A DNA stretch of 64,000 nt from NCBI GenBank assembly GCA_001804865.1, contig MHBK01000009.1, forward strand, positions 1 to 64,000, given 5' to 3'. This DNA is from Lentisphaerae bacterium GWF2_57_35. Lineage in GTDB: Bacteria; Verrucomicrobiota; Kiritimatiellia; CAIQIC01; GWF2-57-35. The notes beneath the pieces were generated by a model. It was not told the origin of the DNA and ran no database searches. It was given only the letters and a program-made list of their open reading frames with translations. The stretch's first letter is position 1. Each line of letters begins with the position of its first letter. Shown in pieces: positions 8,105 to 17,993 of the stretch. Both the position numbers and the translations under genes were made by a program.

Positions 8105-10342
8105 TCAGTGCTCCACTTCGATCATTAAAATTCTCGTTTCGGCGCTAAGGTCCGAATTGGTAAACGTATTCATCGGCGGCGTAGCCGCCACGTGAGCGGC
8201 CAGTGCGGTGCGGGTCCCGCCGACCAGATTCGTCATCGACCACACGGTGTAAAACTTTCCGGCTTCGCTGCTCCAGGAGAAGGTGCAACCCGAGGGCTGA
8301 ACCGCCGCCTTATTCTCCAGGGTAAAGATGGACTCCTCGTCGTTCATGTCGGTGCCCGCGACATATTCCTGCCAATTCATCGCGTGATCCTGATCCGCAT
8401 CCAGCAGCCCGTCCACGCCATTGCCGGGATCGAGGTCATGGCTCAATTCCCATGCATTCGCGATCTGGTCGCCGTCATCGTCGCGGGAAGAATCCGTGCT
8501 GGCGGAAAGGACGACGCCGGTCGAATAGATGGAGTAGTTCTCCGTGACGAGTTGGTAACGGTAGGCGGTCGTGGGCGGCAAGTTGGTATTGGAAAAGAGC
8601 GTGGCGCCTCCGCGATAGACGCATTCGCCCTGATCGCTGTTGACGCTGCCCGGCAGATAAGTCTCGCCGTCCACCGGGGCCGCGAACTCCGCATCCGCGC
8701 CGGTCTTACGGAAAACGACCACCCAGTGCACGCCGTCATTTTGGTATTGCACGTCAATCTGGCTGTCGCTGACGTAGCGCGCATAAGCGTTGGAAGGCGC
8801 CGTGAGCGGGGTGACCGTCCAGCCGATGGACGAAAACAGCTTCGTGTTCCAGTCGCCCCAAGACCCCATGGTGGCCGGATTGTAATAAACGTGGCTGCCT
8901 TTGACGAACTTGGCGGCTACAAAATACGCGCCGGCCGAAGCGCGGCTCACGCTGCCCGTAAATTCGTAGTCCGCGCCCCCGTTCACCACGCCGTATCCTT
9001 CAATGGGAACCCAGGTCCAGGTCGGATCATCCATGTTTTGCGTGCGGCCGTAGCCGAAATAGACCTGATCGGGCAACCCGTTGCCGACGCTGTGCCGGAT
9101 ATAGGCCCGCGCCGGATTCAAATCCCCGGCGAGCGTCGTCCCCATGCCGCCGCCGTCGATCCAGGTCAATGCGCACCAGGAGGCCGTCTGCTGATCGCCG
9201 GTATCGGGTTCGAAGCGAAACAGCGTTCCATAATCCCCCGAACCGCCGCGCAGGGTCGTTCCATAAAAGACATTGCCAACGGACAAGAGGTCGCCGATCG
9301 GTTCGCCGCCGGAGGCCCACATGTATTGATTCGAATAGGCCGAGCCCAGCGAGCAAAGAACGCCCTTGGAATGGGCGCCGCCGTAGCGCGTCACGCCGTA
9401 AATTTTTGTGTCGTGCCGTATGAGGCTGCCTTCCGGCACGCCCCCGTCGTTGGCGCCCGACGTAAAGGACCGAATAAACGTGGCGGCGCCGCCGTCCGTG
9501 CACAAATAGAAAGCCGAACCGGCATTTCCTTGCGCGGCGCCCACCGTGCCGAACAGCGAAGTGCCGTCCTTCACCAGTTGGCCGACCGGATTGCGCCCAT
9601 TGCCGGGCTTGCCGGTGAATTCGTACAGGTTGGCATACCCGCTGCCGTCCGACGCCATGCGGAACACCACGCCGGCATTGTTGGAGCCGCCTTCATTGGC
9701 GATGCCGTACAGAATTCCGTTATCCACGATCAGATCGCCCTTCGGATGTTTTCCGTCGCCCGCGCCGCCGACAAAGCGGTGCAGGTTGGTATAGCCCGTG
9801 CCGTCGGGCTGCATGGAAAAAATAACGCCCCGATTGGTGGGCCCTCCGTTATACGTCATGCCGTATAAAATTCCGTTGGTCGTTATCAGGGAGCCCCACG
9901 GCAGAGCCCCGTCGTTTTCGTTTTCCGCATCGAAATGATGCAAGACCGCGTAGCCGGCGCCGTTGGTGTCCATGCGAAAGATCACGCCGTCGTTATTCGT
10001 TCCGCCCAGACTGGTCATCCCATAGAGCAAACCTCCGTAGGGCAGCAACGATCCAAAGGGATGACGCCCATCGAGACCTCCGAACGCGTGCAGGTTGGTG
10101 TATTGATTGTCCGAAAGACGAAGGCGATAAACCACGCCCCAGTTGGTGAAGCCGCCGTACGGCGTCATGCCGTACAGATAGCCGCCCAGCTCCACCGGAG
10201 GAGCGACCGGGCGGCTTCCATTATTCGCCGACGGAACGAATTGATGCAGGGTTTGATAATCGCCCGGAGCAGCCATCGCCGCAGTTCCCGCAGCCATCGC
10301 CATCACCCAAACAGCTTGAATCCATATGAGTTTCTTTTTCAT
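8105..10342 (-). CDS. Secreted GloVer-repeat beta-propeller protein A
   Basis: The start is placed at 10342, preceded by a GGAGG motif, giving 745 aa; an in-frame upstream extension lacks such a signal. A signal peptide (MKKKLIW, then a hydrophobic stretch to AMAA) precedes seven repeats of the Gloeobacter/Verrucomicrobia (TIGR03803-like) type, each with an LYGMT-x2-GG-x2-N-x-GV-x-F core, between about residues 35 and 400. Seven repeats suggest a closed seven-bladed propeller. The C-terminal ~120 residues contain DDDGDQIANAWEL and EYVAGTD, the calcium-binding-like tail common in PVC secreted proteins. The gene lies 13 bp after GH44-A and is probably co-transcribed with it. Function is unknown; polysaccharide binding is a guess from context. 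Confidence 0.85.
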   Translation of the reverse strand: MKKKLIWIQAVWVMAMAAGTAAMAAPGDYQTLHQFVPSANNGSRPVAPPVELGGYLYGMTPYGGFTNWGVVYRLRLSDNQYTNLHAFGGLDGRHPFGSLLPYGGLLYGMTSLGGTNNDGVIFRMDTNGAGYAVLHHFDAENENDGALPWGSLITTNGILYGMTYNGGPTNRGVIFSMQPDGTGYTNLHRFVGGAGDGKHPKGDLIVDNGILYGIANEGGSNNAGVVFRMASDGSGYANLYEFTGKPGNGRNPVGQLVKDGTSLFGTVGAAQGNAGSAFYLCTDGGAATFIRSFTSGANDGGVPEGSLIRHDTKIYGVTRYGGAHSKGVLCSLGSAYSNQYMWASGGEPIGDLLSVGNVFYGTTLRGGSGDYGTLFRFEPDTGDQQTASWCALTWIDGGGMGTTLAGDLNPARAYIRHSVGNGLPDQVYFGYGRTQNMDDPTWTWVPIEGYGVVNGGADYEFTGSVSRASAGAYFVAAKFVKGSHVYYNPATMGSWGDWNTKLFSSIGWTVTPLTAPSNAYARYVSDSQIDVQYQNDGVHWVVVFRKTGADAEFAAPVDGETYLPGSVNSDQGECVYRGGATLFSNTNLPPTTAYRYQLVTENYSIYSTGVVLSASTDSSRDDDGDQIANAWELSHDLDPGNGVDGLLDADQDHAMNWQEYVAGTDMNDEESIFTLENKAAVQPSGCTFSWSSEAGKFYTVWSMTNLVGGTRTALAAHVAATPPMNTFTNSDLSAETRILMIEVEH

Positions 10343-10355
10343 GCACGCCTCCGCC

Positions 10356-13300
10356 CTAGTACTGATTGGAAAACCGGATGTTATCGATGAAGTAAACCGC
10401 CGCATCCGCCGACACAGGCCGGCATTGGAACAGCTTGAACGTATGATCCAGGTGATCGGCCCGGAAGCCCAGCGAGCGCAACGGGATCACGACTTCCTCC
10501 CATTCGTTCGCGCCCGACCAGTTAAAGCCGCTCAGCTTGGCCGAGGGCTCCAAACCGCCGGCTTTCATGGAAATGGACAGATCCGCCGGGCTCTTCACCC
10601 AGAACTTGAGGAACCCATCCACATAATCCGCCAGATCCACGGAATCGCAGTCGGTGGACACATCGACCACCTTCAAACCGCCCGCGTAATCGGCCACATA
10701 GGCGATGTTGCCCACCACTTCGACGCCGTAGGAATAGGAGCCCAGGTTGTCGCTGTAACCCACCAACACCGGATGACTCGGCGTGCTGATGTCGACGATC
10801 CGCAATTGCCGGTCGCCGGTCACATACGCCCGCGTCCCGACGATTTTCACTTCGCGGGTGTAGCCGCTGTAAGCCAGGGAACCCACTTGCACCGGCGCAG
10901 CCGGATTACCGATGTCGAAAACCGTCAAGCCGCCGTAGCCGCCGACATAGGCATACGAACCGGACAGGTCGACGCCCATCGCGTAGAGGAGCCGGTTCGT
11001 GGTCAGGATCACCGGATGGTCCTTATCCGCGACGTTGACCACATGAAAGCCGGTGTCCTGCAAGGCGACATATGCATAGTTGTTCGAGATCTTCACATGA
11101 CAATCGATCGAGCCCACGGTCGCTTCGCTCTGCAAAACCGGATGGGCAGGATCGGAGACATTAAGAATCGCCAGGGCGCTCCGATTGTCGCGTCGCACCA
11201 CATACGCATGAGAGCCCTCGACCTCCACGGAAAACGCGCTTCCAATGTCGATCGAGCCGACCTCCGCCGGATGGGCAGGATCGGACACATTGAAAATCTT
11301 GAAGGGAACCGACGCCACATAGGCGTAATTCCCGACGACTTTCACATCACGCGCATACTGAGGCAAGGCCACCGAAGCCGTCTCGACCGGCGCCAGCGGA
11401 TTGCCGATGTTCACGATGCGCAATCCCTGGTCGGCGGCGGCCAGGTAGGCGTAGGAACCGCTGATGTCGATGTTCCACGCCTGGCCCGGCAGCGCCAAGG
11501 AGGCGACCACGGCGCAACGCTGGGTATATTCGATCGCCCACGTCCCGTTGGCTTCCGATTGAATCCGCAGGCAGGAACTGCCTTCCGGGGGACTCTCCCC
11601 CACCCAATTCGGATTGGCCGTCACCGTTCCCTCCACAACCTGCAGCCCCGTGTCCTCCGGAATGCCCGCGTCGTCCAGAACAGGAAACGCCGACATCGTC
11701 GCCGTCGAATTGGTAATGGGGTCGTCGACGATATCGTCCGGGACATACGTGTCGGAGTACGGGCGGAAGTCGTCCACCAAAACATGGTAGGGAACGGCGG
11801 CTTCGCGCGACGGACCGTATTCGATAATAACGCGGCGGATGTTGCTCCAGTCGCCCGACCACACCACCCATAGAGACGGATCGTTCGTATCCACGGTGTC
11901 CGTCGTCAGGAATTTGCTCTTCGGGAACAGGATGTAGTCCTCCCATTCCGACGCCCCCACCGAGTACCAGCGGGTACGGGCCACAGGATTCTCGTCGACG
12001 GCCACGGCAAAACGAATGCGGCCGGCGGCGGTTCCGGTGTTCGTGAAGCCCGCCGGGCGGCAGGCCTTCAAGGCCAGGCCGCTGAAGGCGGAGAAGTTCG
12101 TCCGGGTTTCTCCGGTGTCGTAGGGCGCCACAAACATCCCGCCCAGCCAGTCGGAGGAGGTCGTCTTCAGCACCAGGGATCGATTGCCTTCGGCCCGGTT
12201 GGTCGAAGAATCCAGCGACGAGCCGGCGATCCAGTTTCCGATCCAGCCGTTGTCGGCCACGAATCCATATTTCGCAAACTCGGCGTCGTCGAATTGCACG
12301 GCATTGTCCGCGTAGGGCGGGATGATGCCGCTGTCGGTGCGCAACCGGACCCGGACTTTCGCCGCCGTATCCGGCGCCCAACGCCAGGTCAGCGTGAAGG
12401 CCTGGGCGCTTTCCGTAAGGTCATCGGTGATATCGAGCGAATCGGTTCCCAAGTGCAGCGAGGAAGCGTTGTACCAAGCCATTTCGATATAGGCTCGTCC
12501 GTTAAAGGCCGCATTCTTCCACGCCTTGACCGAGAACTGGTAAGCCTGCCCCTCTTCGACCGTCACGTCCTGCCATGCGCTGCCGGTATTGGTGCCGGTC
12601 CAGTTTTCCAGAACCAGCCGCCAGTTGCCCCAATCCTCGTTGGCGGCATTGCCGGTCAGCGTCCAACCGGGAGCGCCAGGTCCCGTGAAGCTCTTGTTGG
12701 TCAGGTATCCGCCGTCGAAATCCTCCATGCTGACCGAGTTCTTCTTGTTGTAGACCGCATGCGGCAGGTAATACTTCGAGCCGCCGAACAGCGAGAGATC
12801 GTCGATGTAAATCCGGTTGAATTCCCCGTCCGCCTTGGAGGCGAACTTGAATTGGATCGCATTGACGTTCCGCAGAGCCGTTTCGCGTTCGATCGCCAGA
12901 TTGCCCCAGCCCTCCTGATTGAAGTCGCTAAAGAGCAACTGGTATCGGCGCCAGCCGCCGGTGGGACTGTGCTCGATCGTGAAGACATAGTCGTCATAGT
13001 TGGTGATGGCCAGCGACTTCAACACCACGCTCACCCGCTTGCCGTTGCCCTGGAGCCAGAAGCTGATGCCCTGATAGCCGGAGGTGCTGGACAGATCGCA
13101 GACCGCGGCCGCCACGTCGCTGGTATAGGCGTTCAGCTTCGTCATCACGCCCGCAAACAACTGATTGAAGTTGCCGCCGGTCGCCAGCTTCAGCGTGCCT
13201 TCCGCCATGATGGACTGCGTCGAATTGGAGTTGGCCGCGAGGGGCGACGACGCCATGACGACCGCCGACGAATTGCCGTTGGGCAGGTCGTCGTAGGTAT

Positions 13301-16300
13301 TCCACACGCCTTCGAAGGCGTTGAACTTGTCGGCGCCGTCTTCAATATGGTCGATCACGGTTTGCAGGCCGTAGGTTTGCGGCCCGATCGTGCGGCTCAC
13401 GAAGTACCCGTTGTTGCTGACCGTCAACGAACAGCCTTCCGAGACGGCGATCTGTCCGAGCACTTCGTCGCTGAAAGCGGCCAGCCGGAACCGTCCGGTG
13501 AAAACCTTCGAATCGAGATCCGTTTCTTCCAGGACGATTTGAATGGGATTCACGTTATTGTGGGAATCCGTTCCATAGGTCGTCGTGCTGGACAGCCGGG
13601 CCAGGGTGAAATCCCGTTCGCCGGGCACGCCGCCCGCGAAGCAGACCAGCTTCACGAAGACATCGAGACAGTTGCTGGCCACGCCGGCGATTTCGTCGGT
13701 CATCGCCTCGTCGCGATACAATTGAATGTCGGACGGGAACAAGGTCGGCTGGCAGTTGACGATCACCTGCGCGGGATTGCGGCTCTTCAGGCCCTGGTTG
13801 TCGGCGACCGTCAGCTCGATCGTATAGGTCCCGGCGCCCGGCGGCGTGAAGGTGGTGTCGGCGGCGTGCGTATCGGCCACGCCCGCCTGTTCGCTCCATG
13901 TCCAAGAGGCGATGCTGCCATCCGGATCGTAGCTGTCGCTGCCGGTCAACGTCACCGTCTCGTTGGTGCCGATCAAGCGGACATTCTGGCGCGCCACGGC
14001 GACGGGGTAATGAGATCCGTTGCTGGAGACCGTTTCGATGCGCATATTATCGAGCCACATCGTGCCCTTCTTATCCTCGCGTCCGCCCCACGGACAGAAC
14101 TCGACCTGCTTGATCTTCGCAAAATTCAACTCTACCAAGTTTCCGTTCTGGCCGCCGGGATAGATCCAATCGAAGAAATTCGTCCCCAGCGGGATCGCGA
14201 CGGTCTGCCAGTAGCCGTCCGTGATTTCCATGCTCTCCTTGAAATCGGCAATGCCGACATCCGGCTTCCCTTTCTGGCCGTCGCCGTCCGTGATGACCAT
14301 CACCAGGCGCGTCTTGGTAAAACCGGGACCTTCCGTCTTGGTCTTGATGTCGAACTTGAAGACGTAATTCGTCGGGCTCGCGTTGGTCGGCACCCAGATC
14401 GACGTCGGGCCCAGCAGCCCTTCGTTGCTGATATGGCCGTAGGTGCCGAACGCCGCATAGAGACGTCCGCCCGCCGAGTCGCCGGCTGAACGGTCGAAAT
14501 CGATCCGCATGGAGGCCAACCCGCCCAGGGCCGAGTGCTCCGAATAATCCATGGTGAAATCGTAGATAAACGGATAGAGCCGATCCTCGGGGTTGCCGTG
14601 AATGTCGTAGAAGCCCACGGACAGCGGCTCCCCCGCATTCCACGTGTGAGCCAGGGACTTCGTCTCCGCATCGAAAAATCGTTTCTCGCCCTCGGCCATG
14701 CCGGGGATGATTTCCATCGTCACGGGCGCCCAGAGCGAGCCCTGCGAGGTGACGACATGAACGTCGGCGCTGTACACGCCCACGGCCATCGAGCGGTTCG
14801 TGACGATCACCGGGATCACATCCGTGACCGTGGCCACGCCCGAGGTCGGCCCCACCACCGCGAGCCAGTCGCACGATTCGGAGATCTGCCAGGTCGTATT
14901 GCTGTTGCTGTTGTTGATGACCTTAAGCGTATGCGTGTAGTTGGTCGTGTACCAAGTCGAGGCCGTGTGTTCGTCGTGATGACGAACCATTTCCCAGCCC
15001 GGACTGTACGGCCCGAAATCGAGGCGGCCCGGCTCGACGTTCAAGTACGTGGACGGCGCTTGCTCCGCCGGAGGCGTCGCGGCGCCGTGGAACTGGAACA
15101 GGTAGATCGAGAGCGGCTCGAACTCGTAGGTGAAGGAGTTCCCGCTCACTTCCACGCCGTTCGGCGCCATGGCAACGATGCGGGGATCGAGCCGCCCGTA
15201 GCGCAGCACCTTGCTGACCCCGGTGATGGTAAAGTTGCTGACCACAATGGTGGCGTTCGAATTCCCCTGGTCCAGAATGAAATCGCCCGCATGATGCTCC
15301 TCCCACCAGGGAACGTATTGGCCTTTGTAGGCCGCCACCACCGTCAGTTGGGAAGACGAGGTTTCCAGGCCCGCATAAACGCTGAACATACTGTTGTCGG
15401 ACGATTCGGTGCGGACGGATTGATCGCGGAAATGATCGCTCATCAACTTGAGCGCCCAATATTTCGGATTGGGTTCGCCGTCCTCCTTGAACATGGCCTG
15501 CTTGGCGGCGTCCGCCGAGTGTTCATAGCCGCCCCCGGACTGATCCGGCTCGCCGATGTACCAATTGCAGGCCAATTGCACATTCTGGCGCGGGAAAATC
15601 CCCAGATAATCCATCTGGCCCAAAGCGGATATCTGCATCTCGGCGGGAAAGCCCTGCCAATAAAAGTAATCGTACTCGGACAGCGAGGGGCACAAGTTGG
15701 TGTAGTAGTGATCGATGATGTTGTTGAACCGCACGAGGATCTTGGTCTTGGTGCCCGAGCCGCCGGTTTCTTTGTCGAAGCTCATGTACTCCGGGTCCCA
15801 CAGGTCGCGGGTTTCCTGGACGGCCGTCGCATCGTTGGCCGTGTTCATGTAGCGGTGGAAATCCAGGTAATCGCAGATTTGCAGGCCGTTATGGTTGGTA
15901 GCGTATTCGCCGATGCGCTTGGCGAACTGGCACATGTTGCGCTTGTCGTGAAATTCGCCCGTCGCCTCGTTCTGCTCCCAGCCGATCACGCCCGGATCGC
16001 CGGCGCGATCAGGAAAGACGTGCGAGTCCCATTGATTGGCGGAGGCGCCCATGGTGTACCAGCCGTTCTCTCCCGCGTGGTCGCCCGGATGCTCGCGCGT
16101 GGACGGACAGAAAGGCGAATAGTCGGTGGACCAGTACAGCCACCAATTGGCCGGCGTCGGCCCAAGAATCTTCGCGTTGGGATTGGCGGCCCGGATCGTC
16201 GAAGCGATGCTGATGTATTGCGGAAAAAAGCGATCCGCCGCGATGTCTTCGTTGAAAATCTGGTCGCCATGCGCGCCGTCGTTGTAGGCATAGCTCTCGT

Positions 16301-16847
16301 CGTCTTCCGCGCGTTCCCCCTTGTAGCCGCCCAGCTTCCACGCAATGAACGGCTCGTTGCCCACGCCCCACACCGGCACGTTGGTTCCCGCGGCATTCAC
16401 CCAGTCGGTAATGTCCTGCAAGGTCTGGTTGGTATTATAGTTTTCGGACCCCTCGTCGGAGGCCACATGAGCAAACACCGCGGCCTGCAGATACGGTTCG
16501 GCATGCAGGTCCTCCCGCACCCACTGCACAAACGCCTCCCAGCTCGTCGGCACATATTGATTCGTCCGGGAAATGACGTTGTACATCCGGTTGTTGCGCC
16601 AGTTATAGCGCTCGATGTTCGTCGCGCCGTAACGCACCAGGGTGATGCCGGCGTTGGTCAGCATCGGCTGGCAGAGCTTCAGGTAATAGGACTGGCACCA
16701 GTTGGCAATATTGATGCCGTAGATGTGGCGATTGATCTTCTTCCATTCGTTCGTGCCGGCATCAACCGTCAACTGGGTCGCCTGCACCGTAAGTTGAAGT
16801 CCCAGCACTCCAGCCAAACACCACCAACCCAAACGTCGAATTTGCAT
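10356..16847 (-). CDS. GH44-A: secreted multidomain family 44 glycoside hydrolase with inserted LVIVD propeller
   Basis: The 2163-aa protein starts at 16847 after an AGAGGTG ribosome-binding site and has a signal peptide (to about 23). Residues ~24-585 are a GH44 (endoglucanase/xyloglucanase) domain with acid/base E165 in WGVGNEPF and nucleophile E391 in LSEYDYFY. After it come a BACON-like beta-sandwich (~600-718), a carbohydrate-binding-like domain (~720-941), a PKD domain (~943-1033, SYDPDGS), a beta domain of unknown type (~1034-1150), a CIA30/CBM11-like domain (~1177-1357), a CBM4/9-like domain (~1363-1530) and a galactose-binding-like domain (~1535-1700). Near the C-terminus, seven LVIVD repeats (~1777-2050) appear to interrupt another carbohydrate-binding-like domain. 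It lies downstream of LacI-A and an operator, and upstream of GloVer-A. Residues 24-1700 are colinear with 2543-4218 of GH44-B. Confidence 0.88.
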   Translation of the reverse strand: MQIRRLGWWCLAGVLGLQLTVQATQLTVDAGTNEWKKINRHIYGINIANWCQSYYLKLCQPMLTNAGITLVRYGATNIERYNWRNNRMYNVISRTNQYVPTSWEAFVQWVREDLHAEPYLQAAVFAHVASDEGSENYNTNQTLQDITDWVNAAGTNVPVWGVGNEPFIAWKLGGYKGERAEDDESYAYNDGAHGDQIFNEDIAADRFFPQYISIASTIRAANPNAKILGPTPANWWLYWSTDYSPFCPSTREHPGDHAGENGWYTMGASANQWDSHVFPDRAGDPGVIGWEQNEATGEFHDKRNMCQFAKRIGEYATNHNGLQICDYLDFHRYMNTANDATAVQETRDLWDPEYMSFDKETGGSGTKTKILVRFNNIIDHYYTNLCPSLSEYDYFYWQGFPAEMQISALGQMDYLGIFPRQNVQLACNWYIGEPDQSGGGYEHSADAAKQAMFKEDGEPNPKYWALKLMSDHFRDQSVRTESSDNSMFSVYAGLETSSSQLTVVAAYKGQYVPWWEEHHAGDFILDQGNSNATIVVSNFTITGVSKVLRYGRLDPRIVAMAPNGVEVSGNSFTYEFEPLSIYLFQFHGAATPPAEQAPSTYLNVEPGRLDFGPYSPGWEMVRHHDEHTASTWYTTNYTHTLKVINNSNSNTTWQISESCDWLAVVGPTSGVATVTDVIPVIVTNRSMAVGVYSADVHVVTSQGSLWAPVTMEIIPGMAEGEKRFFDAETKSLAHTWNAGEPLSVGFYDIHGNPEDRLYPFIYDFTMDYSEHSALGGLASMRIDFDRSAGDSAGGRLYAAFGTYGHISNEGLLGPTSIWVPTNASPTNYVFKFDIKTKTEGPGFTKTRLVMVITDGDGQKGKPDVGIADFKESMEITDGYWQTVAIPLGTNFFDWIYPGGQNGNLVELNFAKIKQVEFCPWGGREDKKGTMWLDNMRIETVSSNGSHYPVAVARQNVRLIGTNETVTLTGSDSYDPDGSIASWTWSEQAGVADTHAADTTFTPPGAGTYTIELTVADNQGLKSRNPAQVIVNCQPTLFPSDIQLYRDEAMTDEIAGVASNCLDVFVKLVCFAGGVPGERDFTLARLSSTTTYGTDSHNNVNPIQIVLEETDLDSKVFTGRFRLAAFSDEVLGQIAVSEGCSLTVSNNGYFVSRTIGPQTYGLQTVIDHIEDGADKFNAFEGVWNTYDDLPNGNSSAVVMASSPLAANSNSTQSIMAEGTLKLATGGNFNQLFAGVMTKLNAYTSDVAAAVCDLSSTSGYQGISFWLQGNGKRVSVVLKSLAITNYDDYVFTIEHSPTGGWRRYQLLFSDFNQEGWGNLAIERETALRNVNAIQFKFASKADGEFNRIYIDDLSLFGGSKYYLPHAVYNKKNSVSMEDFDGGYLTNKSFTGPGAPGWTLTGNAANEDWGNWRLVLENWTGTNTGSAWQDVTVEEGQAYQFSVKAWKNAAFNGRAYIEMAWYNASSLHLGTDSLDITDDLTESAQAFTLTWRWAPDTAAKVRVRLRTDSGIIPPYADNAVQFDDAEFAKYGFVADNGWIGNWIAGSSLDSSTNRAEGNRSLVLKTTSSDWLGGMFVAPYDTGETRTNFSAFSGLALKACRPAGFTNTGTAAGRIRFAVAVDENPVARTRWYSVGASEWEDYILFPKSKFLTTDTVDTNDPSLWVVWSGDWSNIRRVIIEYGPSREAAVPYHVLVDDFRPYSDTYVPDDIVDDPITNSTATMSAFPVLDDAGIPEDTGLQVVEGTVTANPNWVGESPPEGSSCLRIQSEANGTWAIEYTQRCAVVASLALPGQAWNIDISGSYAYLAAADQGLRIVNIGNPLAPVETASVALPQYARDVKVVGNYAYVASVPFKIFNVSDPAHPAEVGSIDIGSAFSVEVEGSHAYVVRRDNRSALAILNVSDPAHPVLQSEATVGSIDCHVKISNNYAYVALQDTGFHVVNVADKDHPVILTTNRLLYAMGVDLSGSYAYVGGYGGLTVFDIGNPAAPVQVGSLAYSGYTREVKIVGTRAYVTGDRQLRIVDISTPSHPVLVGYSDNLGSYSYGVEVVGNIAYVADYAGGLKVVDVSTDCDSVDLADYVDGFLKFWVKSPADLSISMKAGGLEPSAKLSGFNWSGANEWEEVVIPLRSLGFRADHLDHTFKLFQCRPVSADAAVYFIDNIRFSNQY

Positions 16848-16875
16848 ACATCACCTCTTGTTCAATACACACATT

Positions 16876-16889
16876 CGGGAGCGCTCCCG
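16876..16889. promoter_or_regulatory. Predicted LacI-family operator upstream of GH44-A
   Basis: CGGGAGCGCTCCCG is a perfect 14-bp palindrome with the central CG typical of LacI-family operators. It lies 29 bp upstream of the GH44-A start, between that gene and the end of the lacI-A gene. The identical 12-bp core occurs three more times, each next to a gene of this cluster. Confidence 0.8.
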
Positions 16890-16961
16890 TTTAATGAGAT
16901 AGTTTTTAGCCCTTCTCGATGGCGATGTAAAGCAGAAGTTACGATATTATTTTGCCGGCCT

Positions 16962-17993
16962 CTACACCGGGACGGCGGGTTTTCGCATGGACGTCGATCG
17001 CACGACCAGGGCCATTTGGACAATGCTCTGCCGGGCGACGGGGGAAATTTGCTTCTGGGCGCGCCGTTCGAACAGCAGCCGGGTGGCCTCTTCGCCGAGT
17101 TCCACCATGGGCATGTGCAGGGTGGTCAACCCCAGGATTTCGGCGGCCGGCTCGTCATCGCAGCCGGTGACGACGACGTCCTCCGGCGTCTGAATGCCTC
17201 GCCCGCGCAAGGCTTGCAAGGCGCCCATCGCCATGTCGTCGTTGCACGCGATCACGGCGTCGAAACTCTCCGGCTGCTCGTCCAGATGCCGATCCAAGGC
17301 CTCGCGCGCCTGGGCGCGGGTTTCGCCTCCGCTCAGGACGGTCCCTTGCAGAGTCGGATGCAACAGCAGATACTCTTCAAACGCCCGGCGGCGTTCCGCA
17401 AAATCGTACACGTTGGCGAGACCGGTCAGATGCAACAAGCGCCGACAGCCCTGCTGTCGAACGTGATCCAACAGCTCGTTCATCGCGCCGGCATTGTTCA
17501 AAACCACCCGATCCATGCGGTCCCAGCCGTTGTCCGGGGCATAGGAACCGACCAGGACAATCGGCACGATCGTGCGCGGCGCCCGCTGCTTGAATACCTT
17601 CATCCGGGGCGCCACCAGGATCATGCCGTCCACCTGGCCGGGCTGAGAAAACCGGTCGATCATATCGGGATAATCGTCTTCCCCGCGCGCAAAAGAAGAA
17701 ATCACATGCACGTCATGCTGGCTGGCCACCACGTCTACGCCCTTGAGAATTTCGGCATAGTAGCCGCTGAAGATGCCCGGCGTAACCACTGCGATCATAC
17801 CCGTACGCCCGCCCGCCAAGCCTCGCGCCATCTGGTTGGGATGGTACCCGCTCTCCCTCATGATCTGCTCGATCTTCCGGCGCGTCTCCGGCGAGACCCC
17901 GGCTTGATTCATCAACACCCGGCTTACCGTGCTCTTCGACGTGCCGGCGAGTTGGGCAATCTCGTATAGCGTGATTTTTTTCCGTTCCTTCAT
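16962..17993 (-). CDS. LacI-family transcriptional regulator A
   Basis: I place the start at the ATG at 17993 (343 aa), after AAGGGA; an in-frame TTG lies 24 bp upstream. The N-terminal helix-turn-helix reads ITLYEIAQLAGTSKSTVSRV, followed by the hinge region NPNQMARGLAGG-type segment seen in the family (here HPNQMARGLAGG). Residues ~60-340 are a periplasmic-binding-protein-like sensor domain with the usual VVTGCDDEPAAEI loop. It is nearly identical to LacI-B (33659-34738), including the recognition helix, so both should bind the same DNA site. GGGAGCGCTCCC lies both upstream of this gene (18089-18100) and downstream of it before GH44-A, which suggests autoregulation and control of the hydrolase. 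The inducer is unknown, probably an oligosaccharide. Confidence 0.92.
   Translation of the reverse strand: MKERKKITLYEIAQLAGTSKSTVSRVLMNQAGVSPETRRKIEQIMRESGYHPNQMARGLAGGRTGMIAVVTPGIFSGYYAEILKGVDVVASQHDVHVISSFARGEDDYPDMIDRFSQPGQVDGMILVAPRMKVFKQRAPRTIVPIVLVGSYAPDNGWDRMDRVVLNNAGAMNELLDHVRQQGCRRLLHLTGLANVYDFAERRRAFEEYLLLHPTLQGTVLSGGETRAQAREALDRHLDEQPESFDAVIACNDDMAMGALQALRGRGIQTPEDVVVTGCDDEPAAEILGLTTLHMPMVELGEEATRLLFERRAQKQISPVARQSIVQMALVVRSTSMRKPAVPV

Noticed and set aside
14535..17969. Long plus-strand reading frame (1144 codons) opposite GH44-A and LacI-A
   Set aside because: It is antisense to genes with clear GH44 and helix-turn-helix motifs, contains long Val/Arg/His-rich stretches, and shows no domain. 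High GC at codon position 3 creates such frames.
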